DNA of 64,000 nt from Lunularia cruciata (taxonomy: Eukaryota > Streptophyta > Marchantiopsida > Lunulariales > Lunulariaceae), in contig OX419760.1 of assembly GCA_948567375.1 (NCBI GenBank), positions 806,001 through 870,000 of the forward strand, written 5' to 3'. Below are positions 33,340 to 44,460 of the stretch, piece after piece; the first letter of the stretch is position 1, and each line of letters opens with the position of its first letter. The notes beneath the pieces are model-generated. The model worked only from the letters and a program-made list of their open reading frames with translations. It made no database searches and was not told the DNA's origin. The position numbers and the translations under genes are program-made.

Positions 33340-34374
33340 TTATGCCAAAAGCTCCAAATTAAGACCCTTGGAGTTTGAGCACTCTCCCTTCTCATACTTA
33401 CTCTCAACCACATCTATGGATGCTATCCCCTTACCTTTGTTGGGATTAGGAGCCACTTGGGTTTCACTACCTCCCTCTTTCCCTCTATTGGCTCCCTCAT
33501 AACCCCTTCCTTCATGGTAAGTGGAATTTGGGCAATTCCTTTGGATATGGCCTCTTCCTCCACAACCAAAACAATTTCTATCATTGAAATTGTTGGCTGG
33601 TTGGCCTCCTCTATATGGATAGTTTCCATAACTCCTAGACCCTCTCCCGACATTCTGATCCACCTCTCTCTTCTCCCATAGTTGCACCACATTGATCTTG
33701 AGATCCACAAGTTGTTCTGTGATGGTTTGGAGTGGATCTTTTGGTGGAGGTGCAAGAACTGGAGCAACTAATACTTGTGGTGCAACCCTTGTCACCAAAG
33801 TATCAGAAGTTCCACCATACTTGTAGCCTTGAGGAGGATGCACAACCTCCTTCACCACCAAATCACTCTCATCTCCTTCCAAACTCTCCTCCATACAAAT
33901 TGCAATCTTGATAGCTTCAACCTTGGAAGAAGGTTTCTCATATCTCACCTTGCTTCTAATTTGTAGTCTCAACCCTCCCACAAAATTCTTGGTGAGCATG
34001 GCCCCTATGCCAATCATTGTAGTCTCCACATCATCTCCATCCTTCCTCAACACTATGTGAAATCTGGACTCTAACTTTTCCACTCTTTCCACATAGACTC
34101 TCACTTTCTCTCCTTCTCCTTGCTTGAGAAATGTAACCTCACTCATCAATCTCTCATAACTCTCATCAGGAAGAAAGTTCTCAATGAGTGTTGAAGTCAA
34201 AGTCTCCCAAGACTCCTCTTCCTCATCTCTCCTCTCTCTCTTTTGGTATTCTGACTCATACCATGTAAGTGCTGCATCCTCAAAGAAATATAGTAATAAT
34301 GAGGCCCACTCATTCTTCCTCCTCTCATTTTTTCCTATGCAAGCTCTCTTGAAGTCTCTCACAAAGGCCTCCAC
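33340..34374 (-). CDS. gag: Gag of nested element
   Basis: A 344-codon frame with retrotransposon capsid (LTWYESEYQKRERRDEE, 'WETLTSTLIENFLPDESYER', VERVEKLESRF) and a CCHC knuckle CFGCGGRGHIQRNC at about 33560-33600. Gag forms the cytoplasmic particle and binds RNA. A stop lies just upstream of Met 34374, after a segment reading KLSVFFSKDG, so the original start was further 5'. It ends at a stop at 33340. Confidence 0.85.
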   Translation of the reverse strand: MEAFVRDFKRACIGKNERRKNEWASLLLYFFEDAALTWYESEYQKRERRDEEEESWETLTSTLIENFLPDESYERLMSEVTFLKQGEGEKVRVYVERVEKLESRFHIVLRKDGDDVETTMIGIGAMLTKNFVGGLRLQIRSKVRYEKPSSKVEAIKIAICMEESLEGDESDLVVKEVVHPPQGYKYGGTSDTLVTRVAPQVLVAPVLAPPPKDPLQTITEQLVDLKINVVQLWEKREVDQNVGRGSRSYGNYPYRGGQPANNFNDRNCFGCGGRGHIQRNCPNSTYHEGRGYEGANRGKEGGSETQVAPNPNKGKGIASIDVVESKYEKGECSNSKGLNLELLA

Positions 34375-34651
34375 ATCTTATCCATCCTTGCTAAAGAAAA
34401 CCGAAAGTTTCCCCATCTTAACCCCTCACTATCTTTCTTTTCTCTCAATTTTTTTTTTCTCTTTTCTTTTCTCTCACTCTATTACTAATAGAGTATATAC
34501 ATGACTAACACCATCTGAGAATAATCCACTCTAGGGAACACAAAAGGTTCAGGTTGCTCCAAGATTTCTATAGCAACATCAAATCCTAGAGTGCATATTA
34601 ATCTAACTCTCATGGATAGTTTATCCGTAAGTTGAAAGATTATCTCCATCA

Positions 34652-35010
34652 CTAATCTTGAGAACTAGCTGATGAAGGTGGTAGTATTTCTGTAGTTGTA
34701 CTAAGGCTCTCTCCAAGATCCTTCACCAAAGTCTCCAAAAGTGCTTTTACTCCACTACACTCATGTCCTTTTGGAAGTCCTTCCACTCCACAAATCTCAC
34801 ATAACTCCTTGGTCTTAGATCTTCTCCCTCCTAATCTTGGTGAAGAAGGTCCAACATGCAAACCCCAGTCAAGTAAGCCTCTCCTTTCCCTCAATATCTT
34901 GCTTTCAAATTTCAATGGACATGAACTTGCCTTATGTCACTTCTCTCCACATAGAAAGCACTTAGACTCACTCTTTCCTCCAAGTGGTGTAGGTTTTTGA
35001 ATCCTCTCAA
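34652..35010 (-). pseudogene. Extra zinc-knuckle frame upstream of gag in nested element
   Basis: Between the leader and gag, the minus strand encodes CFLCGEK(stop)HKASSC, a C-x2-C-x4-H-x4-C knuckle with one in-knuckle stop. It continues in the same frame into an 87-codon open part with LCEICGVEGLPKGHEC, a second Cys/His cluster. It is separate from the gag knuckle. It may be an N-terminal part of a longer gag or a separate accessory ORF; I do not know its role. Confidence 0.5.
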
Positions 35011-35985
35011 CACTCTCTTCAAATTCTCTTGTATTTATTTATATATTCAAATTGTAAACTCTCTTTTCCTCAAATCCACCCCTAAAATCACCTCAAACCC
35101 TTGGGGAACCTTGCATAATCTCAATTTCCACTCTTGATGACCCTCCATGTTCCCAAGATGAATCTAAACACTCAAACATGCTTTTTGTTGATCTCAAACT
35201 CCTCATGCATGAGATCTCCACTTTGCAGAATTGACCCTTCCTCACAATGTCACTCAAATCTCCCAATCACTATGTCACAGTCCTCTGAAATTTTTCACAT
35301 TTGATCACAACTCTAGGGCGTCCCTCCCTGCAAAATTTCAGATCTTTTCATCGAGCCATTTGGCCTAGACACCTTTCTATTCAGCACCCATATTTCAGAT
35401 TTGGTCTGAAAACCACCCCCTTCACTTAAAAAACTCATTACTCCCTGCACAAGAACGATCTCTCTCCATTTTTTGTGGCAGAAGGTAGGATACAATGCAC
35501 TGAATTTTCTTAAAAATTGTCAGGACAATTCACTAAAAATTGAAGAAATGGCAGACTCTGTACAATTTTCCAGAGAGCATGCAGTTGCGGGAGCACTTTA
35601 CCCTATCAACTTTCAAAACTTCTAGCCCAATGCGCATAGAAGCTCTCACAATAATTTCAAGTGTGCTAACTGAAAGATAACCTAAGCTATCATGTGTAGA
35701 AATCTTAAATCCAGATCTCAAACTTGAGATTTTGCCCAAAATCACCTGAATCCCCAAAATCTGCAATCCACCTCACACAATCTCTCCAGTTCCTCTCATG
35801 TGTACAAGTTGTACAAAATCACCTCAAAGACATCATAATGAACTATAGGGTAAACAAATGGATCTTGGTTCTCTAACATAAGTTCAGCACTCTACTCTCC
35901 TAATGTTCTCTCCAAGTGAGCTCTCATAGCCTCCTTCTGCCTAATGTAAAATTGAACGCGGAACATTATCTTGCCTTCTAGAGAG
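35011..35985 (-). other. 5' leader of nested element
   Basis: About 1 kb between the primer site and the zinc-knuckle frame. Short minus-strand frames (35766-35533, 35495-35313) show no motif. Confidence 0.6.
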
Positions 35986-36003
35986 GTCCCGACAACGGAA
36001 TCA
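35986..36003 (-). other. Primer binding site, tRNA-Glu type, nested element
   Basis: Four bases after the 5' LTR end, the minus strand reads TGATTCCGTTGTCGGGAC. It matches the complement of the 3' end of plant tRNA-Glu at 16 of 18 positions, as I recall that tRNA. It fits worse to tRNA-Asp. Confidence 0.6.
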
Positions 36004-36007
36004 AAAA

Positions 36008-36694
36008 TGTGAGCCGGCCTGTCTCTCACTCAGGATGAACCTCTGGTGGCTATTATGGTAGCGCACCATGGACTAAGAAGGCAAGGAACCCGAACTCCAT
36101 CATACTCCTCCAAGGCTAACACTCCAAGACTCAAGACATTGCTCACTAGAGAACTCAATGAGAGAGATAGTTGCAAATGAAAGGATGATGAGTACCTCCT
36201 CACCCCTTGTTTATATACTTGTGAAAGAGTTACGTACCAAAGTTACTAATTACCGTAGTAACTCAAGTTACTAGACTAAAAGTCAAGTAAAGTCAAAAGT
36301 AGAAAGGAATATCCATTCACATGAGCATATTCCCCTAAGCATGTGGTCTTATCTTGACCCAACCACTAAGTCAAGGATTCCTTCACATGGGCTATCCTTG
36401 GACTAAAGAAGAATCCAAAACAAAAAGGCTTGCGGGCCCAAGAGTTCTCAACTCTTTCCTCAAAGCCAAACACCTAGGAATAATACCAAGTCAACACACT
36501 AAAATCCAAAATAGTGGTGCTCATCTTTTCTACTTCCTCTAAAGTAAAGTCCCCTCTATCTTAGCTATGACTAAATTTAGATAACCATGACTAATATAGA
36601 ACCATCCTTCATCTCTATAAATAATATCTCTTAAGTACTTGTAATACCAAGTTAAATATCACAATACCACACACATGCACAAATGGGTGTTATA
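36008..36694 (-). repeat. 5' LTR of nested gypsy element
   Basis: A 687-bp LTR near-identical to 28861-29547. On the minus strand TATATAAA at 36217-36210 is a good TATA box. The element's start reads TATAAC where the partner has TGTAAC, a single G-to-A change in the terminal dinucleotide. Confidence 0.95.
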
Positions 36695-38220
36695 GGTCCA
36701 TAGTACCATCATTGTTTGGGAGGTGGCATGGCGCACAATTGTGCACATGATCCTTCCAAACAACACCATCACGTCTTTCTAACACAAGGACTCTAGATGG
36801 CAAATCCTCACGCACTCTCAAGATAGTGCGGCCTGTCAAAACATCAAGTGTCATTGGTGCTATCTGTTGTAGATATACATAGTCTCCTAGATGAAATTGA
36901 CGGATTGAGGGTCCATAACCTCCTCCTTGAATGGTAGCATAGCGTAAAGTATCTCTATGCTGAGCAATTGTCAAGTTCTCAAAGGCCATTGGCATCACTC
37001 TCCGAAAGATCTCTGCTCGTTGAGAACATGCGCTCATCCATACATCGGGGTCATCCAAGTCCAAAACTACAATAGCATCTCAAGAAATGGCTGCAAGTAA
37101 ATCTGGATCTTGTCCATAGAGTAGAAAGTATGGAGAGAAGGATGCTAAGGAGGCTTGCCGGCTGAACCGATAGCCCATGGCCAACCAAGGTAATTGGAGA
37201 TCCCAATCTCCCAAGTGGCCTCTCTGCAAACCATACTTTTGTAATCCTCTCTTCACCATCTGAACCACTCTCTCTGCTAGGCCATCTGCCTTAGGGTGAT
37301 CTCGGGATGTAGTATGATGATCAATCAAAGCCTTGTCACACAAGACTTGAAACTCCCCCAAGAACTCTATACCCTGATCTGTCAAAACCTCAGCTGGTGC
37401 ACCAAACTAACTAAGAACTTGATCCAAGAATGAGTACTGTCCCTTCACTAGACTTGTTAGGAAGTGCCACCAACTCAATCCACTTAGAGAAGTGCTCTAC
37501 CATCACCAAAACATACTGATGATGTCTCACAATCAGCAGTAAAGGTCCGGCAAAGTCCAAAATCCAACGGTAACCCAATCCCATGATAGGTAATGGGTGT
37601 AATTGTGGCATAAGAGCATTGAATGATGCTCTAACTCGGTCACAAACCACACATATGGCAACAAATTGCTGTACCTTGGTTTGCATACCGTGCCACCAAT
37701 AATGACTCTGGAGTAAGCTATATGTACACTTTACTCCAAAATATCCTAGCTCATGAGCATGGATATTTTGGAGTTTAGGATATCATGGCTCCTCATGAGC
37801 ATGATGGACCAATTGTGGTCTCTGAGATGGAAGTGGTTCTACTCGTACTCTACCATCCTCCCATACACACAAAAGGTGTCTACCCTCCAATCTGAACCGT
37901 CTGGCTTGCTGAAGAACACGGTCTCTCTCCTTGGCCCCAACTATTCCACCCACAACACCAGTGCAAAGGTAGTCTATCACTAAGAAATCATCATGAATGT
38001 CTTGTTGAACTGTACCAATATCTTCACTCTCTGGATCTGTGACCTCAATAACTCCTCCTGTATGCGCTGAGAGAGATACCACCAAGCCTCTGCAAATATA
38101 TACAGAAAGGCCAATGCATGCCAACCTGGCACCATCTCCTCATCTGTCTCACCATGCCAACGTGCTCCGATCTGATCCTGCTGGCTGGGACATGGGTTTC
38201 TTCTCAACCCACGTTGAGTA
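36690..38220 (-). pseudogene. Integrase, copy 2
   Basis: The N-terminal part (38207-37783) reaches the zinc-binding HHCC near 37640; the core (37686-37080) has Asp in ILDFAGPLL, Asp in MTDQGIEF and Glu in LAERVV. The C-terminal part, 37064-36690, is lost from copy 1. It includes 'IRQFHLGDYVYLQQ' (GPY/F-like strand), GRTILRVREDLPSRVLVL and a conserved end 'NCAPCHLPNNDGTMD', also present in copy 3. No chromodomain is visible. A small inverted duplication at about 37741-37790 disrupts the frame. Confidence 0.85.
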
Positions 38221-38224
38221 GAAA

Positions 38225-38332
38225 TGGGTTGAGCAGGGTGATTTCATGGTTGTTCATAGACTTGGAGTGGTGAATTGTTGTTCATCTACGGTTCACCACT
38301 CTAGGTCTATGAACAACCGTGAAATCATACTC
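38225..38332. repeat. Fold-back inverted duplication in copy 2
   Basis: Arms of 36 bp (38239-38274 and 38292-38327) are complementary at 33 of 36 positions around a 17-bp loop. Copy 1 has only one arm, at about 16190-16225, so about 70 bp here is an inverted copy of adjacent sequence, probably from template switching. Confidence 0.85.
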
Positions 38333-38870
38333 TTGTAAAATCAGAGCACATTGTGCAAGCTTCCCTAAAAGCTTGTCGGACTCCATCAACCACTTCAGTG
38401 GCTGATGGTCAGTGATGAGAGTGAAGGGATTACCAAATAGGTAACATTGGAAATGTGCTACTGCCCAAACAACTGCCAAGCACTCTCCCTCATATGAACT
38501 ATACTTTGCCTCCGCTGAATTGTTGGAGCAACTAGTATAGGCCACCACAAACTCCTTCTCCTCATCATCATGCTGGGTGAGCACCGCTCCAAGCCCCAAC
38601 ATACTCCAATCAGTATGAACATGAAATGGTCATCCCCTGATCGGTCTCCTCAAAATAGGAGCAGATGTCAACCTCTCATTGAGCTCTACAAAAGCTTTCT
38701 CTTGCTCATCTTTCCAATACCACTCTTGTGTAAGCTTGGTCAGCTTCGTCAAGGCCTTGGCAATGGCACTAAATCCTCTAACATAGCGGCAATAGAAGTT
38801 TACCAACCCAAGGAATGCTCCTACTCTGCTCACATCCATAGGCCAAGGAATACGTGCAATAGCCTCCACC
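38282..38870 (-). pseudogene. RNase H and RT connection, copy 2
   Basis: Frames 38869-38630 (VNFYCRYVRGFSAIAKAL) and 38602-38282 (LGAVLTQHDDEEKEF, SSYEGECLAVVWAV, ITDHQPLKWLM) are separated by a stop. The domain matches that of copy 1. Confidence 0.85.
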
Positions 38871-38879
38871 TTGGTCTAT

Positions 38880-39730
38880 TGAACACCAAGTCCTACGGGA
38901 TAGATAGAGTGACCTAAATACCGAACCTACTTGTGGAAGAACCTACACTTCCCGGGATGTAATTTGAGTCCATGAGACCTCAACCTCTCAAACACCTCCA
39001 ACAACTGTCTCTCATGCTCCTCCACAGTAGTGCTATAAACCAAAATGTCATCAATATAGCACCGAGTAAAATCCAATCCAGCTAGGATCCTATCCATGAC
39101 CCTCTGAAACTCAGCAAGAGCGTTCTTTAATCCAAATGGTAAGAATTTCCACTAATATAACACATCCTTGCCGTGAGGATCAATAGCCCAAAATTTTGTC
39201 TTGGACTTATCCTCCTCCCTGATCAGCAACTGATGATATCCCGCTCAAAGGTCCAAAGTACTGAAGATCTTTGCATGCCCAATCGCATCAAAAATCTCCT
39301 CCGGTGTAGGCATGGCATACCGATCAGCCTTGGTTTATTGGTTGATAGAACAGTAATCTCCACACATCCGCCTATCTGTATAGTTGCCATACATATCCTT
39401 CTTGGCTGGCATCACTGTTGCTGATGCATACTCTCCATGTGAAATCTCCACCAAACCAGCCTCAAAAAGGTCACTACTCCGGCTCTAAATCAATGTCCTC
39501 TCCATATCACTATATCAATAAGGATGCCAAAAAATTGGTGTGTTGCTAGTTAGCTCAATCCGTATACCAGGTCCCTTTAGAGCACCTAAATCCTTCATAC
39601 TAAAGGCAAAACAACTTGTGTGACTCTTCAAGAACCTCCAAACCCTCTGTCTTTCCTCTCCAATAAGCTTGGGTCCAAGATTTGGCTCCCAAGTATCCTC
39701 TGTAACTGTAGTAGGAGTGGAAGACATCTG
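38880..39730 (-). pseudogene. Reverse transcriptase, copy 2
   Basis: Collinear with copy 1 (16741-17500) but more damaged: the frame is broken at several points between 39500 and 38900. The equivalents of motifs A to C can be followed by alignment to copy 1. Upstream, 39727-39515 is open across the pre-RT segment ('VWRFLKSHTSCFAFSMKDLG'). Confidence 0.75.
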
Positions 39731-40029
39731 ACTGGCTGCTACACTGGGCCCTTGGGAGCAATAGTGTCATGCTCCCGACCACTAGAGGTCCCAACCTTTG
39801 TGTGAAAAACTCTCTCCACTCTAGCTGCAAGCTCTACACGTCCTCTAGCTGCATCCTATGTGGACCAAGGATGTAATCCAAGTAGCCCACGCTCACCTGG
39901 ATGGACTCCAAGTAGACCACTCTCCCTAGTAGCTACTGGATGTGTCCCAAGAATTCCATGTCCACTTGGTCCATTGTGCCCAACATGTGCATGAATTGTC
40001 TCGATAGGCACATGGCTCACAAGTGTCTA

Positions 40030-41015
40030 AGTGGTGATGCCTATCAAGTGCATCCTACGCTGTTCTGCCAAGCCAAGGCTCATAATCCAAGTCAAACAGT
40101 TCAGGTCCATAGCTTGACCTAACACATGACGCCTGGATGCCTTTGACACTGCTAGAATAGTGGTAATACCGGTGCAAAAACCCATCGCCCGCTCTCTCTC
40201 ATCAGTGTTAGGCTCCACAAACTGCTGTAACTGTGAGTCCCAAACAAGTCCAGGTCCTCCTTCTCAAAAAGCATGAAACCTGGGAAACTCATGAGTGTGG
40301 GAAATGTAGCTCAAAGCTGTCCAACTAGGTTCACCATTGCCATAGGTGACCTATCAGCCACTACCACTATTTGAGACTGATGCCCAATATCCAAGATATC
40401 ATCAACAAGGATGTGGTCAAATTGCTGAATCCCAACATAAGCGCACTATAGAACCTCTTTGGGTAAGAGGCTCGTCCACCAAAGACAAAGACAATGAGCC
40501 CATGATCCCACTCTGGTTGCATCTAACAATACAATAGGTCCCATCCAAGAATGGACCTGATGTGTACTCGCCACCACTCTAGTGCAAGAATCACCAATCA
40601 AAGGAACATTCTCCAAAAAGTAAGTTGGAGAAATAGACTGATGAACCTAGAGATGTCGTAGTATCCATAACATCTCCCAAAACACACAAGAACAAGGATC
40701 CTGAAGACCCAATCCTCTACCAGCACGTGTATGTCCCTGACATGGCCATCTAGAAATCACCAAGTGAATAGGCCCATGTCTCTCTAGGTCATGCGCCCCC
40801 AGTAAAGAAATGTTTGTTGGGCCTTCTGGTAACCTCTAACTATTGACATTGATAATAACTCTGGATATCGATAGGCCAAGTGTGCTACATGATGTAGAGA
40901 GACTCGCCTAGCAGTCTCATCTCTCTCTACATACAAGTGCCTCTGTACTTGTATACCCGCCTGTAACACCACAGCTAGTCTGGTGTTAATCCCACCAAAC
41001 AAGTCCAATAGACAT
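40030..41015 (-). pseudogene. C5 cytosine DNA methyltransferase (DNMT3-like), copy 2
   Basis: Motif I reads MDLFGGINTRLAVVLQAG, close to the classical DLFxGxG; IV reads SRWPCQGHTRAG with the catalytic Cys kept; VI is FLENV; the C-terminal LGQAMDLNCLTW is present. At the stop codon of copy 1 (18590) this copy has CAG, giving RGLGLQDP. Further stops and a frameshift lie after motif I, and the TAG after KEVL (40446-40448) is shared with copy 1. Retained Cys and Glu in both copies indicate the family spread with an active enzyme. Confidence 0.88.
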
Positions 41016-41022
41016 ATCCCCT

Positions 41023-41997
41023 CTACTGGATACTGCCAAGCAATGAGTGTGGTATCCGAGTCTCCAAATTATAAATTGCAGCCTTCCCCAACATAAGGAG
41101 CTGCGCACCAGAGTCTAACAAGACTCTTTGTGGTGTATAGACCTTCCTTGAAGGTCCTACCAAACAAAAAATCCCCCTTTGGTTATCCAATAAGACAACA
41201 CCAAGTGTAAACCGCGCTCTCTCAAAGGCTGGTCTAGCTGGCAACTCCTCCAGTCTAGCCGCTGTTGCTTGCCATAAACCATTGGTCGTTGAACGGATCC
41301 CATGCTCCTCAACCAAGTTAGCTCCACTACCAACCACCTCTGCTCTAGTAGTAGGAACCGCACCATCCCTACTCTCACATAGTGTGGCAGCCAACCGGAA
41401 TACTAGGGCTGGGTCAACTCCCAATGTAAATATATCATTGGCCAAAAACAAAGGATGTCGCATAATCAGTTGAGCCACCCCCAACATCATGCTAGACTCA
41501 GTTTGTGTAGTAGCTGGTGGTTGAGTAGTAGGTAGTCCATCATGTACTCCATCACCACCTACCACACCTGCAATAGGACGTCTAAGAACCATGGATGTCA
41601 TTTGCAATGCCTCAGATAGCGTGAAAGACTGAGGAAGTTTGACCTGTCTCCTAACCTCTCCTCTTTGTGGGTCCAACTCCATTGATGCTCCTCTAGGCTC
41701 TGGAGCACGTACTGCACTCCTAGTCACTGCTGCAGATGCATCCACTTGTGTTGCTCCGTACATGAAGTCCAAAGCATCTTTATCACTAGCATATGAGATG
41801 GAAGCCTTAGCACCCGAATCTGATCTCCTCTGAGCAATAGCTATACTAGCCAATCTCTGCTCCAATTGCTCAATCCAAGTAGCCATAGTTGTGTCAGAAG
41901 TAAGGGCAGGAACTGCACCCCTACTAGGTGTAGATCTTCTACCACCACCTCTACCACCTTGACCTCCATGAACTGGAGCTCCTCTACTACCTGCCAT
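41023..41997 (-). pseudogene. Gag C-terminus and protease, copy 2
   Basis: A 324-codon frame runs from the Arg/Gly-rich gag tail into the protease active site VLLDSGAQLLMLG. There the frame jumps, through a deletion of about 0.65 kb, into sequence just upstream of methyltransferase motif I. The unbroken gag-to-protease frame shows that the two were one polyprotein in the parent element. Confidence 0.85.
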
Positions 41998-42039
41998 AGC
42001 AGCCCGACCACTCCGTAACTCCGGGTGTAGGTCAAAACA

Positions 42040-43400
42040 CCGGTCACTAGTGTGACCAAATTTATGGCAATGCTCTCATTGCCTCTGTGCTGGCTGTGAT
42101 GCACCCGAGGTATCAGGTCCACTACCCTAAGTACACTCTGTCCGATGGTAAGGTCCACCACAAGTCCAACAAGCAACACCGCCACTCACTGGCTGCTACT
42201 GACCCAAAAATGAGAGTAAGGGTCTAACTCCACTAGGCCCTCCACTTGCTCCATAGGATCTAGGCTGTCCACCCTATCCTCAAAAACCAATTGGGTGTGG
42301 TGTACTGTGCTGCACTCTAGAAGAAGTCATAGCCGTGGATGAGGTCTCCCTACCAAATCCAGATGTCACCACTCTCTCCTCCACCATGTTGAGCTCAATA
42401 CGCTCAGCCAAACCAAAGACCACTGCCAAAGTAGGCAAAGTAGCTTGTAACAATGTAGCACCATGAACTCTACGTTGCAACTCCTTGTCTAGTATCCTGT
42501 ACCGAAACTGGACTGCCTGGGCCTCAGTAACTCCCTAAGTGAAACTGATCAGCCACCGCATGCAAGTGTATGCCATGCATAGGCTCTCTCCAGTCTTCCG
42601 CTGGAACTCCTGCAAGCTCCTCAGCTTATCAGTCCGCACTCCCTGGTAGTTCTACCTCAAACACAAGAAGAACTCCACCATGGGATTAAACTCCGATACC
42701 ACATCACCTCCTACAGCGGTACCTCCACTTGTAGTAGCACTATCTCCAAATACTGCACCTCCACTAGCTCCACCAACACTACTCGAGCTAGAACTTGTAG
42801 GTATAGCCAATCTACTCCTGGCCACCAAACCTGAAATGATAGAAACATAGTTTGGAGACCAATAATGTCTCCATAACTTGATCTCCTGAACTCATGGTAG
42901 TCGTCCATCGGTAGACCCTCCAGATGCTGAAACAACTCCTTCCATGCCATGAAGGGTGTGAACAAAGTTGGGTTCTGCATCTGCTGCAGATCACACCAAC
43001 TATCAAACTCCTGGATGAAGTCATCCAACTCAATGGTACTCACTGTACCAGAGTAATGCCTAGGGCCTTTGGAGGCTCCATAAATCTTGTCCATGTCCTA
43101 CAACAATGGTGCGGACACACCAAGTGCACTCTCAACTAAATCAGCTCCTGTGTTGAACTCCAACTTAGAGTCAATCTCCTCCCTCACTGGGACTTGAGAT
43201 ACAAGCTGATACCAAGCACCACTCCGAGAAAACCCACTGTATCTTGTAGGGCTAACTCCTTTGCAATCTCCAAAGAACTTCGTAGTGACAAAGTAACCAC
43301 AACAGCAAACCCAAACCACCAACTGCAACTGCAAGTCGCAACTGTAAGTTGCAACCGCAAGTGCCAACACCACCACGTGCCAATACCAACTAAGCACCAC
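42040..43400 (-). pseudogene. gag: Gag (capsid and zinc knuckles), copy 2
   Basis: Capsid frames are 43400-43098 and 43094-42711, followed by 42480-42280. Two zinc knuckles follow: CWTCGGPYHRTEC (about 42172-42134) and a second whose first Cys is mutated to TGA (EHCHKFGHTSDRC, about 42080-42045). The TAG stop after LISFT is shared with copy 1 (42535-42537 here). Confidence 0.75.
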
Positions 43401-44460
43401 CCACTAATGTAACTCTAACCAAGATGACTACACTAGGGGAAAGTGCAACCTGTAATCTGCCATCATAACACGCACTCTCACGGTTTGCAGGTCATCACTT
43501 CTTGCCTCACCGGAGAGAAACAAAGGTAGTCTGATTGGTCATCACTCCAGCCTCACTGCCAAGAGCACACCAGAGCACCAATGCTCAAAAGTCAAGGCAC
43601 CTCACACAAATGTCATGCACAAACAAGAAGCAAAGAATGGAGGGGGTCCAATCACAAGAAATCTAAACAAAAACACTCCATCTCATAACACAACACGGGA
43701 CTGACTCTGCCACTTTTTGGCATTTGACATAAGAGAAGTTTGTATCTAAGTCCTAAGCTACCAGGATCACCAAGAATAGGATCAAACTGCCTCTCCTAGC
43801 CAAAGCTACATATGTATAGATAACAGTGGCACAATCACTAGGACAACAAGTGAGGGTGGACTAGTTGGCTAGGGCACCAGTTTAGGAACAAGAGATCTAG
43901 GGGTCAAACCTTATTGTGCACAATCTAGCAGGAAAGGCAGATTTTGCCAACCAATGACCAAGATCTACTCTAAACTAGCTAGCCTCACGCCAACAAGCTG
44001 GCTTGCTGGCCTTTGTAGCTTCTCATAGCCCTATGCCTCAAAATGCCAAAATTCAGCCAAATGAGGCCTTTCTTCTTGCCACTTCGAACCTCCTCCAAAA
44101 TTGGCAAAACTTCTCCAAACTTAGAAAAGTCCTCCAAACTAGCAAAAGTCCTCCAAATCTGGCCAAAATCTTCAATTTGACTTTCTGAGCCCAACTTGCA
44201 GCAAATTGGACTTGCCTTCACCTCCTGAGCTCAAAATCACAACCACTACTCAAAATTTGCTCCTTCTTTGCTCAAAATTTGGCCAGTGCATCCGTACACC
44301 GTTTGCCTTACTGCCAAATCTGCATCAATTGAATGAGCTTTTGCACACTAGGGAAACACTGAACTTGAATCGAGCTACCAATGATCCACCAAGCTTGGAG
44401 ATACCACTAACACTCAAAGTTCTTGCACCCAATTTCCCCCTGACTTCACTTCTCTGATGT
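43401..44460 (-). other. 5' leader of copy 2
   Basis: Collinear with the leader of copy 1, about 150 bp shorter through a deletion in the 'tccaaat' repeat zone near 44170. No gene. Confidence 0.6.

Larger units (their letters stand above)
28861..36694 (-). mobile_element. Younger Ty3/gypsy element nested in copy 2
   Basis: The LTRs 28861-29547 and 36008-36694 are both 687 bp; I count about 4 differences. The TSD is GGTC (28857-28860 and 36695-36698), confirmed by the uninterrupted site in copy 3 near 61850. Minus-strand order: 5' LTR, tRNA-Glu-type primer site, leader with an extra zinc-knuckle frame, gag, protease, RT, RNase H, integrase, polypurine tract, 3' LTR. Only a few stops and frameshifts are present (near 34380, 33340, 32757, 31215-31276, 30400), so it is recent. 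No chromodomain is visible. Confidence 0.95.

Noticed and set aside
29207-36542. Two identical 62-codon plus-strand frames (29207-29395 and 36354-36542)
   Set aside because: They lie inside the two LTRs of the nested element, antisense to its genes; identity reflects LTR identity, not a conserved gene.
36690-37064. Chromodomain at the integrase C-terminus of the methyltransferase family
   Set aside because: The segment lacks the EYEVE, WKGY and TWEP signatures; only the separate chromovirus at 10831-10996 has them.
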